Origin: DAOUVR01 sp034430535
GTDB taxonomy: Bacteria; Chloroflexota; Dehalococcoidia; E44-bin15
Assembly (NCBI GenBank): GCA_964443325.1
Contig: CAYUCL010000005.1
Location: forward strand, 1 to 64,000
Direction: 5' to 3'
DNA: 64,000 nucleotides
The notes under the pieces are model-generated. The model saw only the letters and a list, made by a program, of their open reading frames with translations, was not told the DNA's origin and did not search any database. The position numbers and the translations under genes are program-made. Below, in pieces: positions 25,605 to 33,592 of this stretch (its first letter is position 1; each line of letters begins with the position of its first letter).

Positions 25605-26147
25605 ATGAGCTTACTAAAACGGAAGAAAAAGTCGCTGTCCACAGGTGCCGGGCTGGTTATATTCAACGATGTTCACGAAGCTCTGAAGGCGGAGCAGGTT
25701 CTCAAAGAAGCAGGCTACACCGTCAATCTGGTTGCACCGCCACTGGCTCTGCGAAGGGGTTGCGATTTAGCCCTGGAGATAAACCTGGTGGAACAAACAG
25801 GCATCGAGCGGACTTTCAAGGGAAAAGACGTTTTACACGTGGACATTGTTCCGCTGGGAGCGAAGAATTCACAACTCTTGGAGATTGTCAAGACAACCGA
25901 TTTCGGCGACTGGGTTATGGTCAAGGCAGGCAATATGAAGGTCACCTTCGATAAGGAAAGTGGCGTCATTGTAAACACCTCCGGCGGTGGCTGTCCCGAC
26001 ATCCCCTATCTCCACGCCGAGTTGATCGATAAAAAGCTCTCCGCAGCACCAGACCCCAAGGAGATCGGCTTTACCCTCTGTGCTTTGATGCTGCACCGTG
26101 CCCTCGAAGAGTGCCTGCTTATCTGGAAGGGAGGTGCACAGTCATGA
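25605..26147 (+). CDS. DUF3343 putative Se/S carrier protein with C-terminal extension
   Basis: A 180-residue protein. Residues 15-80 match DUF3343 (LVIFNDVHEALKAEQVLKEA, LRRGCDLALEI), small proteins seen with selenium metabolism genes, where the Cys of RGC is thought to carry selenium. The C-terminal half (DFGDWVMVKAGN, NTSGGGCPDIPYLHAEL, IGFTLCALMLHRALEE) adds further conserved-looking Cys and is not part of the usual short DUF3343 protein. It overlaps the next gene by ATGA. Role in selenide delivery is an inference from neighbours. Confidence 0.78.
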   Translation: MSLLKRKKKSLSTGAGLVIFNDVHEALKAEQVLKEAGYTVNLVAPPLALRRGCDLALEINLVEQTGIERTFKGKDVLHVDIVPLGAKNSQLLEIVKTTDFGDWVMVKAGNMKVTFDKESGVIVNTSGGGCPDIPYLHAELIDKKLSAAPDPKEIGFTLCALMLHRALEECLLIWKGGAQS

Positions 26148-27043
26148 TGCTCCTTGCTGGAACATTACCCGATAAGGACCTGCCGCTAACGGTGGGAGAG
26201 GTGAGGGCTGAGGGGGAATCTGTGATTATCAATGGCTGTCGGCTACCCTGTAGGCAGGGCACCGGCGCTATGATCCGGGCGGCATTTGCTGTGACCGAAT
26301 ATCTAAAGCTCGGCCAGCCTCAAGCCATTGTCGCTGGTGACATCGGCGAAGGCAAGGGTAGCAGGGCAATCTACGAGCACCTCATCCAGAACGTGAAAAC
26401 CCTTGTACCACAGGTACTTACCCTGCACTACTGGCTGCCCGATATGGAGCTGACGAGGAGGCTCTGCGAAGCCGTCGAACAATGTGCCAACAGGCCGATC
26501 ATAGTAGCCGATGCCGCCTCGATGTACTCTGCAAAGGCGGCTGGGTTAGCTTCGCGCTTCGATATCTTCACCCCTGACCCTACTGAAATGGCTTTTCTAG
26601 CCGACCCCGACGCCATCCACCCGGCATACATAACTAGACATCTATTCGATACCGACATGACACAGACCCCAAACCTGGTTGCCGCTGCCTACCAGAACAA
26701 CAGCGTAGCCAGGTTGCTTCTGGTCAAAGGAGCGGTAGATTACGTGGTACGTGACGGGGAGATTCTGGAAACGGTTGCTAAGCCCGATGTACCCGCATTG
26801 GAAGCCATTGGAGGGACTGGCGACGCTATTACCGGATTGATTTCCGCTTTTGTCTATGCTGGCCTGGAGCCACACCAAGCAGCCATAATCGCAGCTAAGG
26901 CAAATCGCACGGCAGGAAGTTTGGCCCGTGCTACTCCAGTTATGAAGGTCGGCCAGATCATAAATCAATTCCCCGCCGTGTTTAAGGAATACCTTTGTCA
27001 GTGGAGCGGTGCCTGCTGCATCGAAGGAGAAAACGATGAATGA
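26144..27043 (+). CDS. Ribokinase-fold / NnrD-like kinase in the selenium operon
   Basis: A 299-residue protein whose C-terminal half has the ribokinase-fold signature: FDIFTPDPTEMAFL, LLLVKGAVDYV, then EAIGGTGDAITGLISAF, where GxGD provides the anion hole and catalytic Asp. This is closest in style to ADP-dependent NAD(P)HX dehydratase (NnrD) and related sugar kinases. The N-terminal 100 residues (GCRLPCRQGTGAMIRAAF, VAGDIGEGKGS) do not look like standard NnrD. It overlaps the DUF3343 stop (ATGATG) and the tusA-like start, so it is tightly built into the operon. The substrate is unknown; a selenium-related role is only suggested by position. Confidence 0.72.
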   Translation: MMLLAGTLPDKDLPLTVGEVRAEGESVIINGCRLPCRQGTGAMIRAAFAVTEYLKLGQPQAIVAGDIGEGKGSRAIYEHLIQNVKTLVPQVLTLHYWLPDMELTRRLCEAVEQCANRPIIVADAASMYSAKAAGLASRFDIFTPDPTEMAFLADPDAIHPAYITRHLFDTDMTQTPNLVAAAYQNNSVARLLLVKGAVDYVVRDGEILETVAKPDVPALEAIGGTGDAITGLISAFVYAGLEPHQAAIIAAKANRTAGSLARATPVMKVGQIINQFPAVFKEYLCQWSGACCIEGENDE

Positions 27044-27251
27044 GGTCGATGCTCGCGGACTGTCCTGCCCGATGCCGGTTATAAAAACCAAAAAGGCCCT
27101 GGAGAGCATAGAGAACGGGGAAATTGTAGTCATTATTGATGACGCCACTTCCCGGGACAACGTGTTGCGCTTGGCGAAGAGCAAAGGGTGCACTATTTCT
27201 GAGGATAGAAAGGGGGATGACTTTTATCTAACACTAACTAAGGGTCGATAA
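27036..27251 (+). CDS. TusA/YedF-like sulfur (selenium) carrier
   Basis: A 71-residue TusA-family protein: VDARGLSCPMPVIKTKKAL holds the catalytic Cys-Pro-x-Pro motif, and the rest (VVIIDDATSRDNVLRLAKSKG) fits the two-layer fold. Start is ATG 27036 with GAAGGAGA upstream, overlapping the end of the preceding kinase-like gene by 8 bases. Family members relay persulfide sulfur; in selenium operons the YedF/TusA type is associated with selenium handling. Only 122 bases separate it from selD. Confidence 0.88.
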   Translation: MNEVDARGLSCPMPVIKTKKALESIENGEIVVIIDDATSRDNVLRLAKSKGCTISEDRKGDDFYLTLTKGR

Positions 27252-27264
27252 TAGCGGAGAGCGA

Positions 27265-27307
27265 TGGAACCAGGTCCCTACCATACGAAAAACGTTGTGT
27301 GGTTCCA
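27265..27307 (+). other. Stem-loop between tusA-like and selD
   Basis: TGGAACCA (27265-27272) and TGGTTCCA (27300-27307) can pair around a 27-base loop in the 122-base gap before selD. No T run follows. It may partly terminate transcription or be an mRNA control structure; weak evidence. Confidence 0.35.
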
Positions 27308-27373
27308 GGCGAGGTGCTATGATTGACTTAGTAACTATTCGAGTTCCTTACTTTACTTTAAAGGGAGGATGCA

Positions 27374-28426
27374 GTGGACGATAAGGTGAGGAAAAGGCTC
27401 ACTGAGACCGTTCGTGGCTCTGGCTGAGCTTCCAAAATAGGTCCGTCGGACCTAGACAAGGCTTTGTGTGGGTTGCCGGTGATCGACGACCCCAACCTGC
27501 TTGTTGGCCTGGATAGGGCTGATGATGCCGGGGTATATAAGCTGAGCGATGAACTGGCGATCATCCAGACCATCGATTTCATCACGCCTATTGTCGATGA
27601 CCCCTACACCTTTGGCCAAATCGCCGCCGCCAACGCCCTCAGCGATGTCTATGCTATGGGAGGCAGGCCCCTCACCGCGATGAATGTCGTCTGCTTTCCC
27701 ATCAAGAGCCAGGATATCTCGGTGCTCGGTGACATCCTGCGCGGTGGATGGGACAAAATGCAGGAGGCCGGGGTCACGCTGATGGGGGGACACAGTGTTG
27801 AGGATGACGAATTGAAATATGGGCTTTCAGTCACCGGCGTTGTTCATCCATCGAAGATAATCACCAAGGGGGGAGCCAAGGTAGGAGACAAGCTGCTGTT
27901 GACTAAACCTCTGGGCACAGGATTGGTGAGCACCGCCCTTAAGGGTGGGGTGGCGGAGAAAAAGACCGTAGATCGCGTCGCTTGGGTTATGGCCACACTG
28001 AACAAGACGGCCTCGGAGCTAATGCTGGAAGCCGGGTGCCACGCCTGCACCGATATAACCGGCTTTGGGCTCCTCGGTCACGCCTCGGGGATGGTCGAGG
28101 ACAGCCCCTTAGGCATGGAGATTCGTATCTCTTCTATCCCTTTCTTCCCTGAGGCAAAGGAGTTCGCTCAGATAGGGTTGGTTCCGGCGGGAACGTACAG
28201 AAACAGGGAATTTCGCACTGACATGATAGAAACGGCCAGTGAGATATCTGATGAAATGTTAAACATCCTCTTCGACGCCCAAACCTCGGGTGGGTTATTG
28301 ATCTCCGTTCCCAGCGACAAGGGAGAGGAGCTACTACAAAACCTGCACCGGCATGGGGTAAATGAGGCATCAATCATTGGAGAGATTCTGGCGGAACCCC
28401 AAGGAAAGATTGTCATCCGGGAGTGA
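27374..28426 (+). CDS. selD: Selenophosphate synthetase, selenocysteine-containing
   Basis: Makes selenophosphate from selenide and ATP for SelA. The frame opens at GTG 27374 (AAGGGAGG before it) and runs through TGA at 27425-27427 as codon 18: VRGSG-U-ASKIGPSDL. This is the catalytic Cys/Sec position of SelD, followed three residues on by the essential Lys. The rest is intact: GLDRADDAGVYKL, DFITPIVDDPYTFGQIAAANALSDVYAMGG, GGHSVEDDE and a C-terminal TSGGLLISVP. The total of 350 residues is the family length. A tight hairpin follows the TGA. Because SelD is itself Sec-dependent, its expression tracks selenium supply. Confidence 0.95.
27438..27454 (+). promoter_or_regulatory. Putative bacterial SECIS hairpin of selD
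   Basis: Ten bases after the TGA, TAGGTCC (27438-27444) pairs perfectly with GGACCTA (27448-27454) around the loop GTC. Bacterial SECIS elements sit at this distance and show G and U in the apical loop. Coding constraint is kept across it. Confidence 0.7.
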
Positions 28427-28429
28427 AGT

Positions 28430-30280
28430 ATGTCCATCGTCTTAGGTACAGCGGGTCACGTAGACCATGGAAAGTCGGTCCTGGTTGAGGCCCTGACCGG
28501 GATTGACCCAGACAGATTGCAGGAGGAAAAGGAGCGTGGCCTCACTATCGACCTCGGCTTTGCCTGGCTAAAGCTGCCCAGCGGTCGAGAGGTCGGCATT
28601 GTCGACGTGCCTGGCCACGAGCATTTTATCAATAACATGCTTGCCGGCGTCGGAGGCATCGATGTCGCCCTGCTTGTTGTCGCCGCTGATGAAGGGGTTA
28701 TGCCCCAGACCAGGGAGCACCTGGCCATCCTCGACTTGCTTCAGGTAGACAACGGCATTGCAATAATCACTAAGAAGGACCTGGTAGATGAGGAGTTGCT
28801 GGAGTTGGTGACACTGGAGGTGAGTGAGGTACTGGCAGGCACTACCCTGGCTCAAGCCCCGATTGTTTCTGTCTCCGCATTAACCGGCGAGGGCTTGCCC
28901 GAACTGGTCTCCACCATTGATCAAGTTTTAGATTCCACCACCCTCAAAAAAGACGTCGGCAGGCCAAGGCTTCCCATAGACCGTGTATTTACCATGGCTG
29001 GCTTTGGCACAGTGGTTACCGGAACGCTGGTCGATGGATCTTTGTCGCAGGGGCAAGAGGTGGAAATAGTTCCCCCCACCATTAAGGCACGCATACGTGG
29101 GCTGCAATCACACAAGCATAAGATCGATATAGCCTACCCCGGCAACCGCGTAGCGGCCAATCTGGCTGGCATTGCCACCAGTCAACTGAAGCGTGGCGAT
29201 GTGGTGACCACCCCCGGCTGGCTGATTCCCAGCAAGGCGTTCGACGTTAACCTACGCCTGCTTTCCTCCGCACCTCGTCCTCTGCCCCATAATGCTACCG
29301 TAACCTTTCACCACGGAGCCGCCGAGACGCTGGGCAAGGTACGTCTGCTGGAGAGGGATAAGATTGAGCCTGGGGAGACAACCTGGGCCCAATTTCTGCT
29401 TGCTCAGCCCATCGCTGCGGTGAAGAACGACCGATTCATCATCCGCTCCCCGCAAGAGACCCTTGGCGGTGGGCTTATCGTTGGCCTCAGGGCAAAGCGT
29501 CACCGCCGCTTTCGCCCCGATATCATTGAAGGATTAGCAACCAGGGAGAGGGGCACCGCTGAACAGGTAGTGCTGACGATTGTAAAGGAAGAAGAGCCTC
29601 TCGAGCTGGAAAAGTTGCTCGCTCTTTCCAACCTGCCACGAGCGGAAGCGCAGGAGTCGATAATATCACTGGCTGCCCAGAAGAAGGTCGTGGTATTGGG
29701 AGACATGAAACTACTTTTTTCGGCCCAGGGCTGGGAAAAGCTGGCAAAGGAAGCAACACAAGCTGTCCACAGGTACCACCAGCAATTCCCTCTTCGCCAC
29801 GGCCCTCCCAAAGAGGAGCTGAGAGGCAAACTGAAGGCTCCCGCCAAATTCTTTCCCTACGCCCTGGAACAACTCGTTCTGGAGGGCAGCCTGGTTGAGG
29901 CTGGGCCTACAGTGCACCTGCCCGACCACAAGCCTCAGCCTACCCCCGAACAGCAGGCAGCGGTCGATGCCTTCCTGGACAGATTGGCACATAATCCCTA
30001 TTTACCAACCCTCGATCCGCTACCCGAGCCAGACCTGGTCAATCTGCTGATAGAGCAGCGCAAAGTGATGAAGGTAAGCGATGACGTGCTCTTCCTCGCC
30101 TCTACCTACGATAAGATGGTGGAAGAGATAGTCGCCCATCTAACGTCCCAGGGCAAGGTAACGGTGGCCGAGGTCCGCGACCTGTTTCATACCAGTCGAA
30201 AATATGCGTTGGCACTGATGGAATACCTGGACAGACAAAAAATAACGCGCCGCATCGGCGATGAGCGGGTGTTGAGATAA
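28430..30280 (+). CDS. selB: Selenocysteine-specific elongation factor
   Basis: GTPase that brings Sec-tRNA(Sec) to UGA codons marked by a SECIS hairpin. The 616 residues have the GTP-binding motifs GTAGHVDHGKS, DVPGHEHFINNML and ITKKDLVD, EF-Tu-like domains 2 and 3 (FTMAGFGTVVTGTL), and a C-terminal set of winged helices (about 400-616) that binds SECIS RNA (VRDLFHTSRKYALALMEYLD, GDERVLR). It follows selD by 3 bases and ends 4 bases before the oppositely oriented tRNA-Sec. Confidence 0.97.
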   Translation: MSIVLGTAGHVDHGKSVLVEALTGIDPDRLQEEKERGLTIDLGFAWLKLPSGREVGIVDVPGHEHFINNMLAGVGGIDVALLVVAADEGVMPQTREHLAILDLLQVDNGIAIITKKDLVDEELLELVTLEVSEVLAGTTLAQAPIVSVSALTGEGLPELVSTIDQVLDSTTLKKDVGRPRLPIDRVFTMAGFGTVVTGTLVDGSLSQGQEVEIVPPTIKARIRGLQSHKHKIDIAYPGNRVAANLAGIATSQLKRGDVVTTPGWLIPSKAFDVNLRLLSSAPRPLPHNATVTFHHGAAETLGKVRLLERDKIEPGETTWAQFLLAQPIAAVKNDRFIIRSPQETLGGGLIVGLRAKRHRRFRPDIIEGLATRERGTAEQVVLTIVKEEEPLELEKLLALSNLPRAEAQESIISLAAQKKVVVLGDMKLLFSAQGWEKLAKEATQAVHRYHQQFPLRHGPPKEELRGKLKAPAKFFPYALEQLVLEGSLVEAGPTVHLPDHKPQPTPEQQAAVDAFLDRLAHNPYLPTLDPLPEPDLVNLLIEQRKVMKVSDDVLFLASTYDKMVEEIVAHLTSQGKVTVAEVRDLFHTSRKYALALMEYLDRQKITRRIGDERVLR

Positions 30281-30284
30281 ATGA

Positions 30285-30382
30285 TGGCGGGAGCGCATAG
30301 GAGTCGAACCTACCATAGACACCGCAGGGTGCCTAGCAACGGATTTGAAGTCCGCGGAGCCCACCGGGACCCATCCGCTCCC
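30285..30382 (-). tRNA. selC: tRNA-Sec (anticodon UCA)
   Basis: A 98-base tRNA on the minus strand. The acceptor starts GGGAGCGG and ends GCTCCCG-CCA with CCA encoded; the anticodon arm GGACTTCAAATCC carries UCA; the long variable arm (GCTAGGCACCCTGCGGTGTC) and T loop GGTTCGACTCC are typical of bacterial tRNA-Sec. It converges with selB, overlapping nothing. Confidence 0.95.
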
Positions 30383-30795
30383 AAATACAATCCAGGACTA
30401 TATTTATAAGTGCTCTGCCTGAGCTTGGGGCATCACAGTGCTCTTCAACAATAGCGGGACAACGCAAACAACAGGTATGTCTGCCTTTCCGCGCAACATC
30501 ATGCTACCATAACCTGGTGTGTTGCACAATTCTTAAAGCTGCATTCCATCACATTTCTCATAGCAGTAGATTTCTAGGGGGGGCCAGATTGGGCTTATTC
30601 TGGCGGGGTCCGGGCGTGTCCCCCAGAACTACATCTCAGGGTGGATAAGCAGGTCAACACGGCAAAGTGAAAGAAGAAATCCTCCCTCCCCCAGCGGGAG
30701 GGAGTAAGAGGGAGGGGGAAATTTCACCCTCACCCCTGCCCTCTCCTCGCCAGAGTCGAGTCTTCGACCGTCAAGGGAGAGGGGGATAAAGTACC

Positions 30796-30845
30796 GGGTA
30801 GGCTACCCTGTTTTACTAAGCGCCTGATAAATCAGGCAACTACAA
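30796..30845. repeat. Composite palindromic repeat, copy 1
   Basis: GGGTAGGCTACCC (30796-30808) then GCCTGATAAATCAGGCAACT (30822 onward, itself a hairpin) separated by 13 bases. The same two blocks in the same order recur at 31936-31985. The gap 30383-30980 around it also holds the ~40-base segment CTCCTCGCCAGAG...GACCGTCAA (about 30743-30775), repeated at about 31830-31862, and no gene that I can support. Confidence 0.7.
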
Positions 30846-30980
30846 GCATTGCGGGTGGGTGAGTCGAAATGACACGGACGATGCGAAGCAGGTATAATGG
30901 GCAAGGGTATTTCACCAATCATATAAACGGCCACACCCGCTACACTTGTTGAATGAGAAACATATATGGGAGGACAGCTA

Positions 30981-31490
30981 ATGAAGCGCTTATGGACACC
31001 CTGGCGCAGGGAGTATATAACAGGTGAACAGCCCGCAGAGTGCCTGTTTTGCACCAAGAAGCAAGACCCTGTAGAGAAAGACAAGGAAAACTATATCCTC
31101 CACCGCGGCCCCACCTGCTTCGTCCTGCTTAACCTTTTCCCCTATACCAATGGCCACCTGATGATTGCTCCGTACCAGCATGTTGACAGCATTGAGCTAC
31201 TGGATGATGATTCGCTCCGTGAGATGAGCGTCCTTAGCCAGGCGAGTGTAGCCGCACTAAGAAGATCCTTGTCGCCAGCAGGTTTTAATATCGGCATGAA
31301 CATAGGAAAGGTTGCCGGGGCAGGCGTCCCCGACCATGTTCATATCCACATCGTGCCCAGGTGGCAGGGTGACGCAAATTTCATGTCTGTGCTCGCCGAA
31401 ACCAGAGTCATCCCCGAAATCCTCGATGCAACCTATGAGAAGCTGCTTCCTCTCTTGCGCGAGGAGATATCTCGTAATGCCAGCCAATAA
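30981..31490 (+). CDS. HIT-family nucleotide hydrolase/phosphorylase
   Basis: A 169-residue HIT protein with catalytic triad HVHIHIVPRW (HxHxHxx) and the Zn-type start AECLFCTKK as in AP4A/FHIT-like bacterial enzymes. MKRLWTPWRREYI is the conserved beginning; ATG 30981 is used because GGGAGGAC precedes it. Likely hydrolyses dinucleotide polyphosphates or nucleotidyl-phosphoramidates. It stands alone amid repeat-rich intergenic DNA. Confidence 0.92.
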   Translation: MKRLWTPWRREYITGEQPAECLFCTKKQDPVEKDKENYILHRGPTCFVLLNLFPYTNGHLMIAPYQHVDSIELLDDDSLREMSVLSQASVAALRRSLSPAGFNIGMNIGKVAGAGVPDHVHIHIVPRWQGDANFMSVLAETRVIPEILDATYEKLLPLLREEISRNASQ

Positions 31491-31562
31491 CCTCACCCCA
31501 GAACCCCTCTATTTGAGTAGAGACTACCCCAAAATGTAATTGCCCAGTTTATTATGCGATTG

Positions 31563-31646
31563 TGCCTGATAAATCAGGCAACTACAATGAACGGTGGAGT
31601 TGTTTAGAGATGTAGTTGCCCATCCTTCTTTGAAGGATTGGGCGCG
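31563..31646. repeat. Palindromic repeat, copy 3 of the TGCCTGATAAATCAGGCA unit
   Basis: TGCCTGATAAATCAGGCA (31563-31580), then ACTACAATGAACGGTGGAGT, then TGTAGTTGCC that pairs back with GGCAACTACA, and a further hairpin GCCCATCC/GGATTGGGC. A near-identical series follows at 31962-32028. It looks like a mobile or amplified non-coding hairpin unit. Confidence 0.65.
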
Positions 31647-31683
31647 ATTTACTGTGCGGGTGGGCATATATCATCCTGAGTAG

Positions 31684-31704
31684 GGGCGGGTTTGAAACCC
31701 GCCC
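31684..31704. repeat. Short perfect hairpin
   Basis: GGGCGGGTT and AACCCGCCC flank a 3-base loop. Together with the neighbouring CACCGAGATTCTTCC...GCTCAGAATGACA block (about 31742-31772), which matches in reverse the repeat at 59102-59193, it marks a repeat cluster filling 31491-32179. No gene is seen there. Confidence 0.55.
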
Positions 31705-31881
31705 TGTTAGTTTCACGGTGCCTGCAGAAGGGTCTCCCACCCCACCGAGATTCTTCCCTGCGCTCAGAATGACAGGAAGGGCGGGTGGGGGTCTGGGGGT
31801 ATCCCCCAGTTATATATTTATCCCCCCTCTCCTCGCCAGAGACGAGTCTTCGACCGTCAATGGAGCGGGTAATAAAATATC

Positions 31882-31990
31882 TGGGTAGGTTGGAGCATCT
31901 GCTCCAACCAAGCCTAGAGTATCCCAATATAATCGGGGTAGGCTACCCTGTTTAGGTATATGCCTGATAAATCAGGCAACTACAATGAAC
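31882..31990. repeat. Composite palindromic repeat, copy 2
   Basis: GGGTAGGTTGGAGC, a GGTTGGAGC/GCTCCAACC hairpin, CCTAGAGTA, ATATAATCGGGG, GGGTAGGCTACCC (31936-31948), then GCCTGATAAATCAGGCAACT. The first 70 bases match 59243-59319; the last 50 match 30796-30845. So two repeat families overlap here in a fixed order. Confidence 0.7.
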
Positions 31991-32012
31991 GGTGGAGTTT
32001 AGAGATGCAGTT

Positions 32013-32038
32013 GCCCAATTCATTGGGCTAGTTTTTTT
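32013..32038 (+). terminator. Rho-independent terminator
   Basis: GCCCAA/TTGGGC with loop TTCA followed by TAG and seven T. It ends the repeat cluster on the plus strand and would stop transcription from the HIT gene before tRNA-His. Confidence 0.65.
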
Positions 32039-32179
32039 ATACATCATTTAATTTCGAGAATATGGAAGAGAAGCCTCTGTCGAATCCCAAAACTTGAAAT
32101 AGGAATCAAAACTGGACATGCCAAAAATGATGGAACAATGGCAGAGGCAGGGCAATTGTGCTAAAATGTGGTAGACACG

Positions 32180-32252
32180 GTGGGCGTGGCCTAGTGGTTA
32201 AGGCGCCAGGTTGTGGCCCTGGAGATCGAGGGTTCAAATCCCTCCGCTCACC
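32180..32252 (+). tRNA. tRNA-His (anticodon GUG)
   Basis: Acceptor GTGGGCG pairs with CGCTCAC; D arm GCCTAGTGGTTAAGGC; anticodon arm CCAGG-TTGTGGC-CCTGG gives GUG; T arm GAGGGTTCAAATCCCTC. CCA is not encoded. Confidence 0.94.
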
Positions 32253-32306
32253 CTTCTTCTAAATGCAACTAGAGTTCTCCCCTCTACCATGCACCTGATA
32301 TAAAAC

Positions 32307-32380
32307 GCGCCCGTAGCTCAGCGGACAAGAGCATCGGTCTTCGGAACCGAGGGTCGTGGGTTCGAATCCCTCCGGGCGCG
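32307..32380 (+). tRNA. tRNA-Arg (anticodon UCG)
   Basis: Acceptor GCGCCCG pairs with CGGGCGC; D arm GCTCAGCGGACAAGAGC; anticodon arm TCGGT-CTTCGGA-ACCGA gives UCG (reads CGA); T arm TGGGTTCGAATCCC. It follows tRNA-His by 54 bases. Its 3' half resembles the tRNA fragment at 35163. Confidence 0.93.
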
Positions 32381-32522
32381 CTTCAAGCTGCTAGCTGATG
32401 GTAATCGTCTCCAATAACGAATTTCCTCCACGGGTCTATTACCAGTAAGGCCGATTGACATGCTTGGCGCGTAGCGATAGTATGCCGCTATCCATATGAA
32501 ATGAGGCACCAAGGAGGGGGAA

Positions 32523-33560
32523 ATGGCGATTACAGAGTGGGACGATTACCTGATTCACCAGATTCCGGATACCATCGATACCGTGGTAGGCAAAGACCCC
32601 CACTGGATGGACCGGTTTTTCTTTGGCTGTCACAATGCCGATGGCACGTTGCACCTGATGGCAGGACTGGGCACGTATCCCAATGTCAATGTCACGGACG
32701 GCTTTGTCTGTGTGCGGCATAATGATGTCCAGCGTAACATCAGGCTGTCGCGACATCTGCAGGCTGACCGCGCCAACACCGAGGTCGGCCCGCTTTCCTT
32801 CAAGGTGCTGGAGCCGCTCAAGCGGTGGGGTATATATTTAGGTGAAAACGACTATGACATAGGCTGCTCTATAGAATTTAATGGGAGGGTAGCCCCCTAC
32901 TTATTCCCCAAAATAGGCGGCGATGACTCCGAAGCAGGTGCTCAGGTCCACTATAACCAGCCGGGGCGGTACACCGGCAGCATCATGTTTGAAGGCCAGC
33001 AGTTCAATGTCGATGGCTTTTTGGGCGCCAGGGACCGTAGCTGGGGAATTAGACGCCCGGGCAGCTTCGCCGCACTAGAGATTTACCTGTGGATTCAAGC
33101 GCAATTCTCCACCTGTTCCCTGAGCCTTCTTTATGTTGAGCTGCTGGATGGCGCTATTCGTGGGTGCATGGGGGGAATTCTAAACGATGATGGAGATGTT
33201 ATTCCCATCACCGAGACGCAGCATCGAATCGAGTTTGTCCCTGGGTTCAAGGCATACACCAAAATGGAGATGCTGCTAACAGACGCTAACGGTAAGCAGA
33301 GGAACATCGTTGCCAGGCCAATATCTCCAGCCTGCTACATGAATGGAGGTGGCTATGACGACCGTCATGGCGTGGACAGGGGCCCCTACCATGTCGAGGG
33401 CGAACGATGGGATGTCTCCCAGCCAGTGGCCCTTGACTCTCCCCTCTTCGGTATGCATCAGCGGGACGCCGAGTTCCAACTGGATGGAGAGTCAGGGCTT
33501 GGTTTGATCGAGGCTTCCTTCAGCAGGACCGAAGCCTGGCAGTACAAGCCTGGCTGGTAG
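32523..33560 (+). CDS. CrtC/tocopherol-cyclase-like beta-barrel protein (tentative)
   Basis: A 345-residue soluble protein, all-beta by composition, with features of the hydroxyneurosporene synthase (CrtC)/AttH-like lipocalin fold: DRFFFGCHNADGTLHLM near the start and GARDRSWGIRRPG, typical of the repeated strand pair in that group. No catalytic assignment is possible. AAGGAGGGGG precedes ATG 32523. It is followed by a phosphotransferase-like gene 32 bases on; in other bacteria such pairs occur in lipid or xenobiotic degradation clusters (general knowledge, not shown here). Confidence 0.6.
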   Translation: MAITEWDDYLIHQIPDTIDTVVGKDPHWMDRFFFGCHNADGTLHLMAGLGTYPNVNVTDGFVCVRHNDVQRNIRLSRHLQADRANTEVGPLSFKVLEPLKRWGIYLGENDYDIGCSIEFNGRVAPYLFPKIGGDDSEAGAQVHYNQPGRYTGSIMFEGQQFNVDGFLGARDRSWGIRRPGSFAALEIYLWIQAQFSTCSLSLLYVELLDGAIRGCMGGILNDDGDVIPITETQHRIEFVPGFKAYTKMEMLLTDANGKQRNIVARPISPACYMNGGGYDDRHGVDRGPYHVEGERWDVSQPVALDSPLFGMHQRDAEFQLDGESGLGLIEASFSRTEAWQYKPGW

Positions 33561-33592
33561 GTATCTGACCAGAATGAACATGGAGGCGCCAA

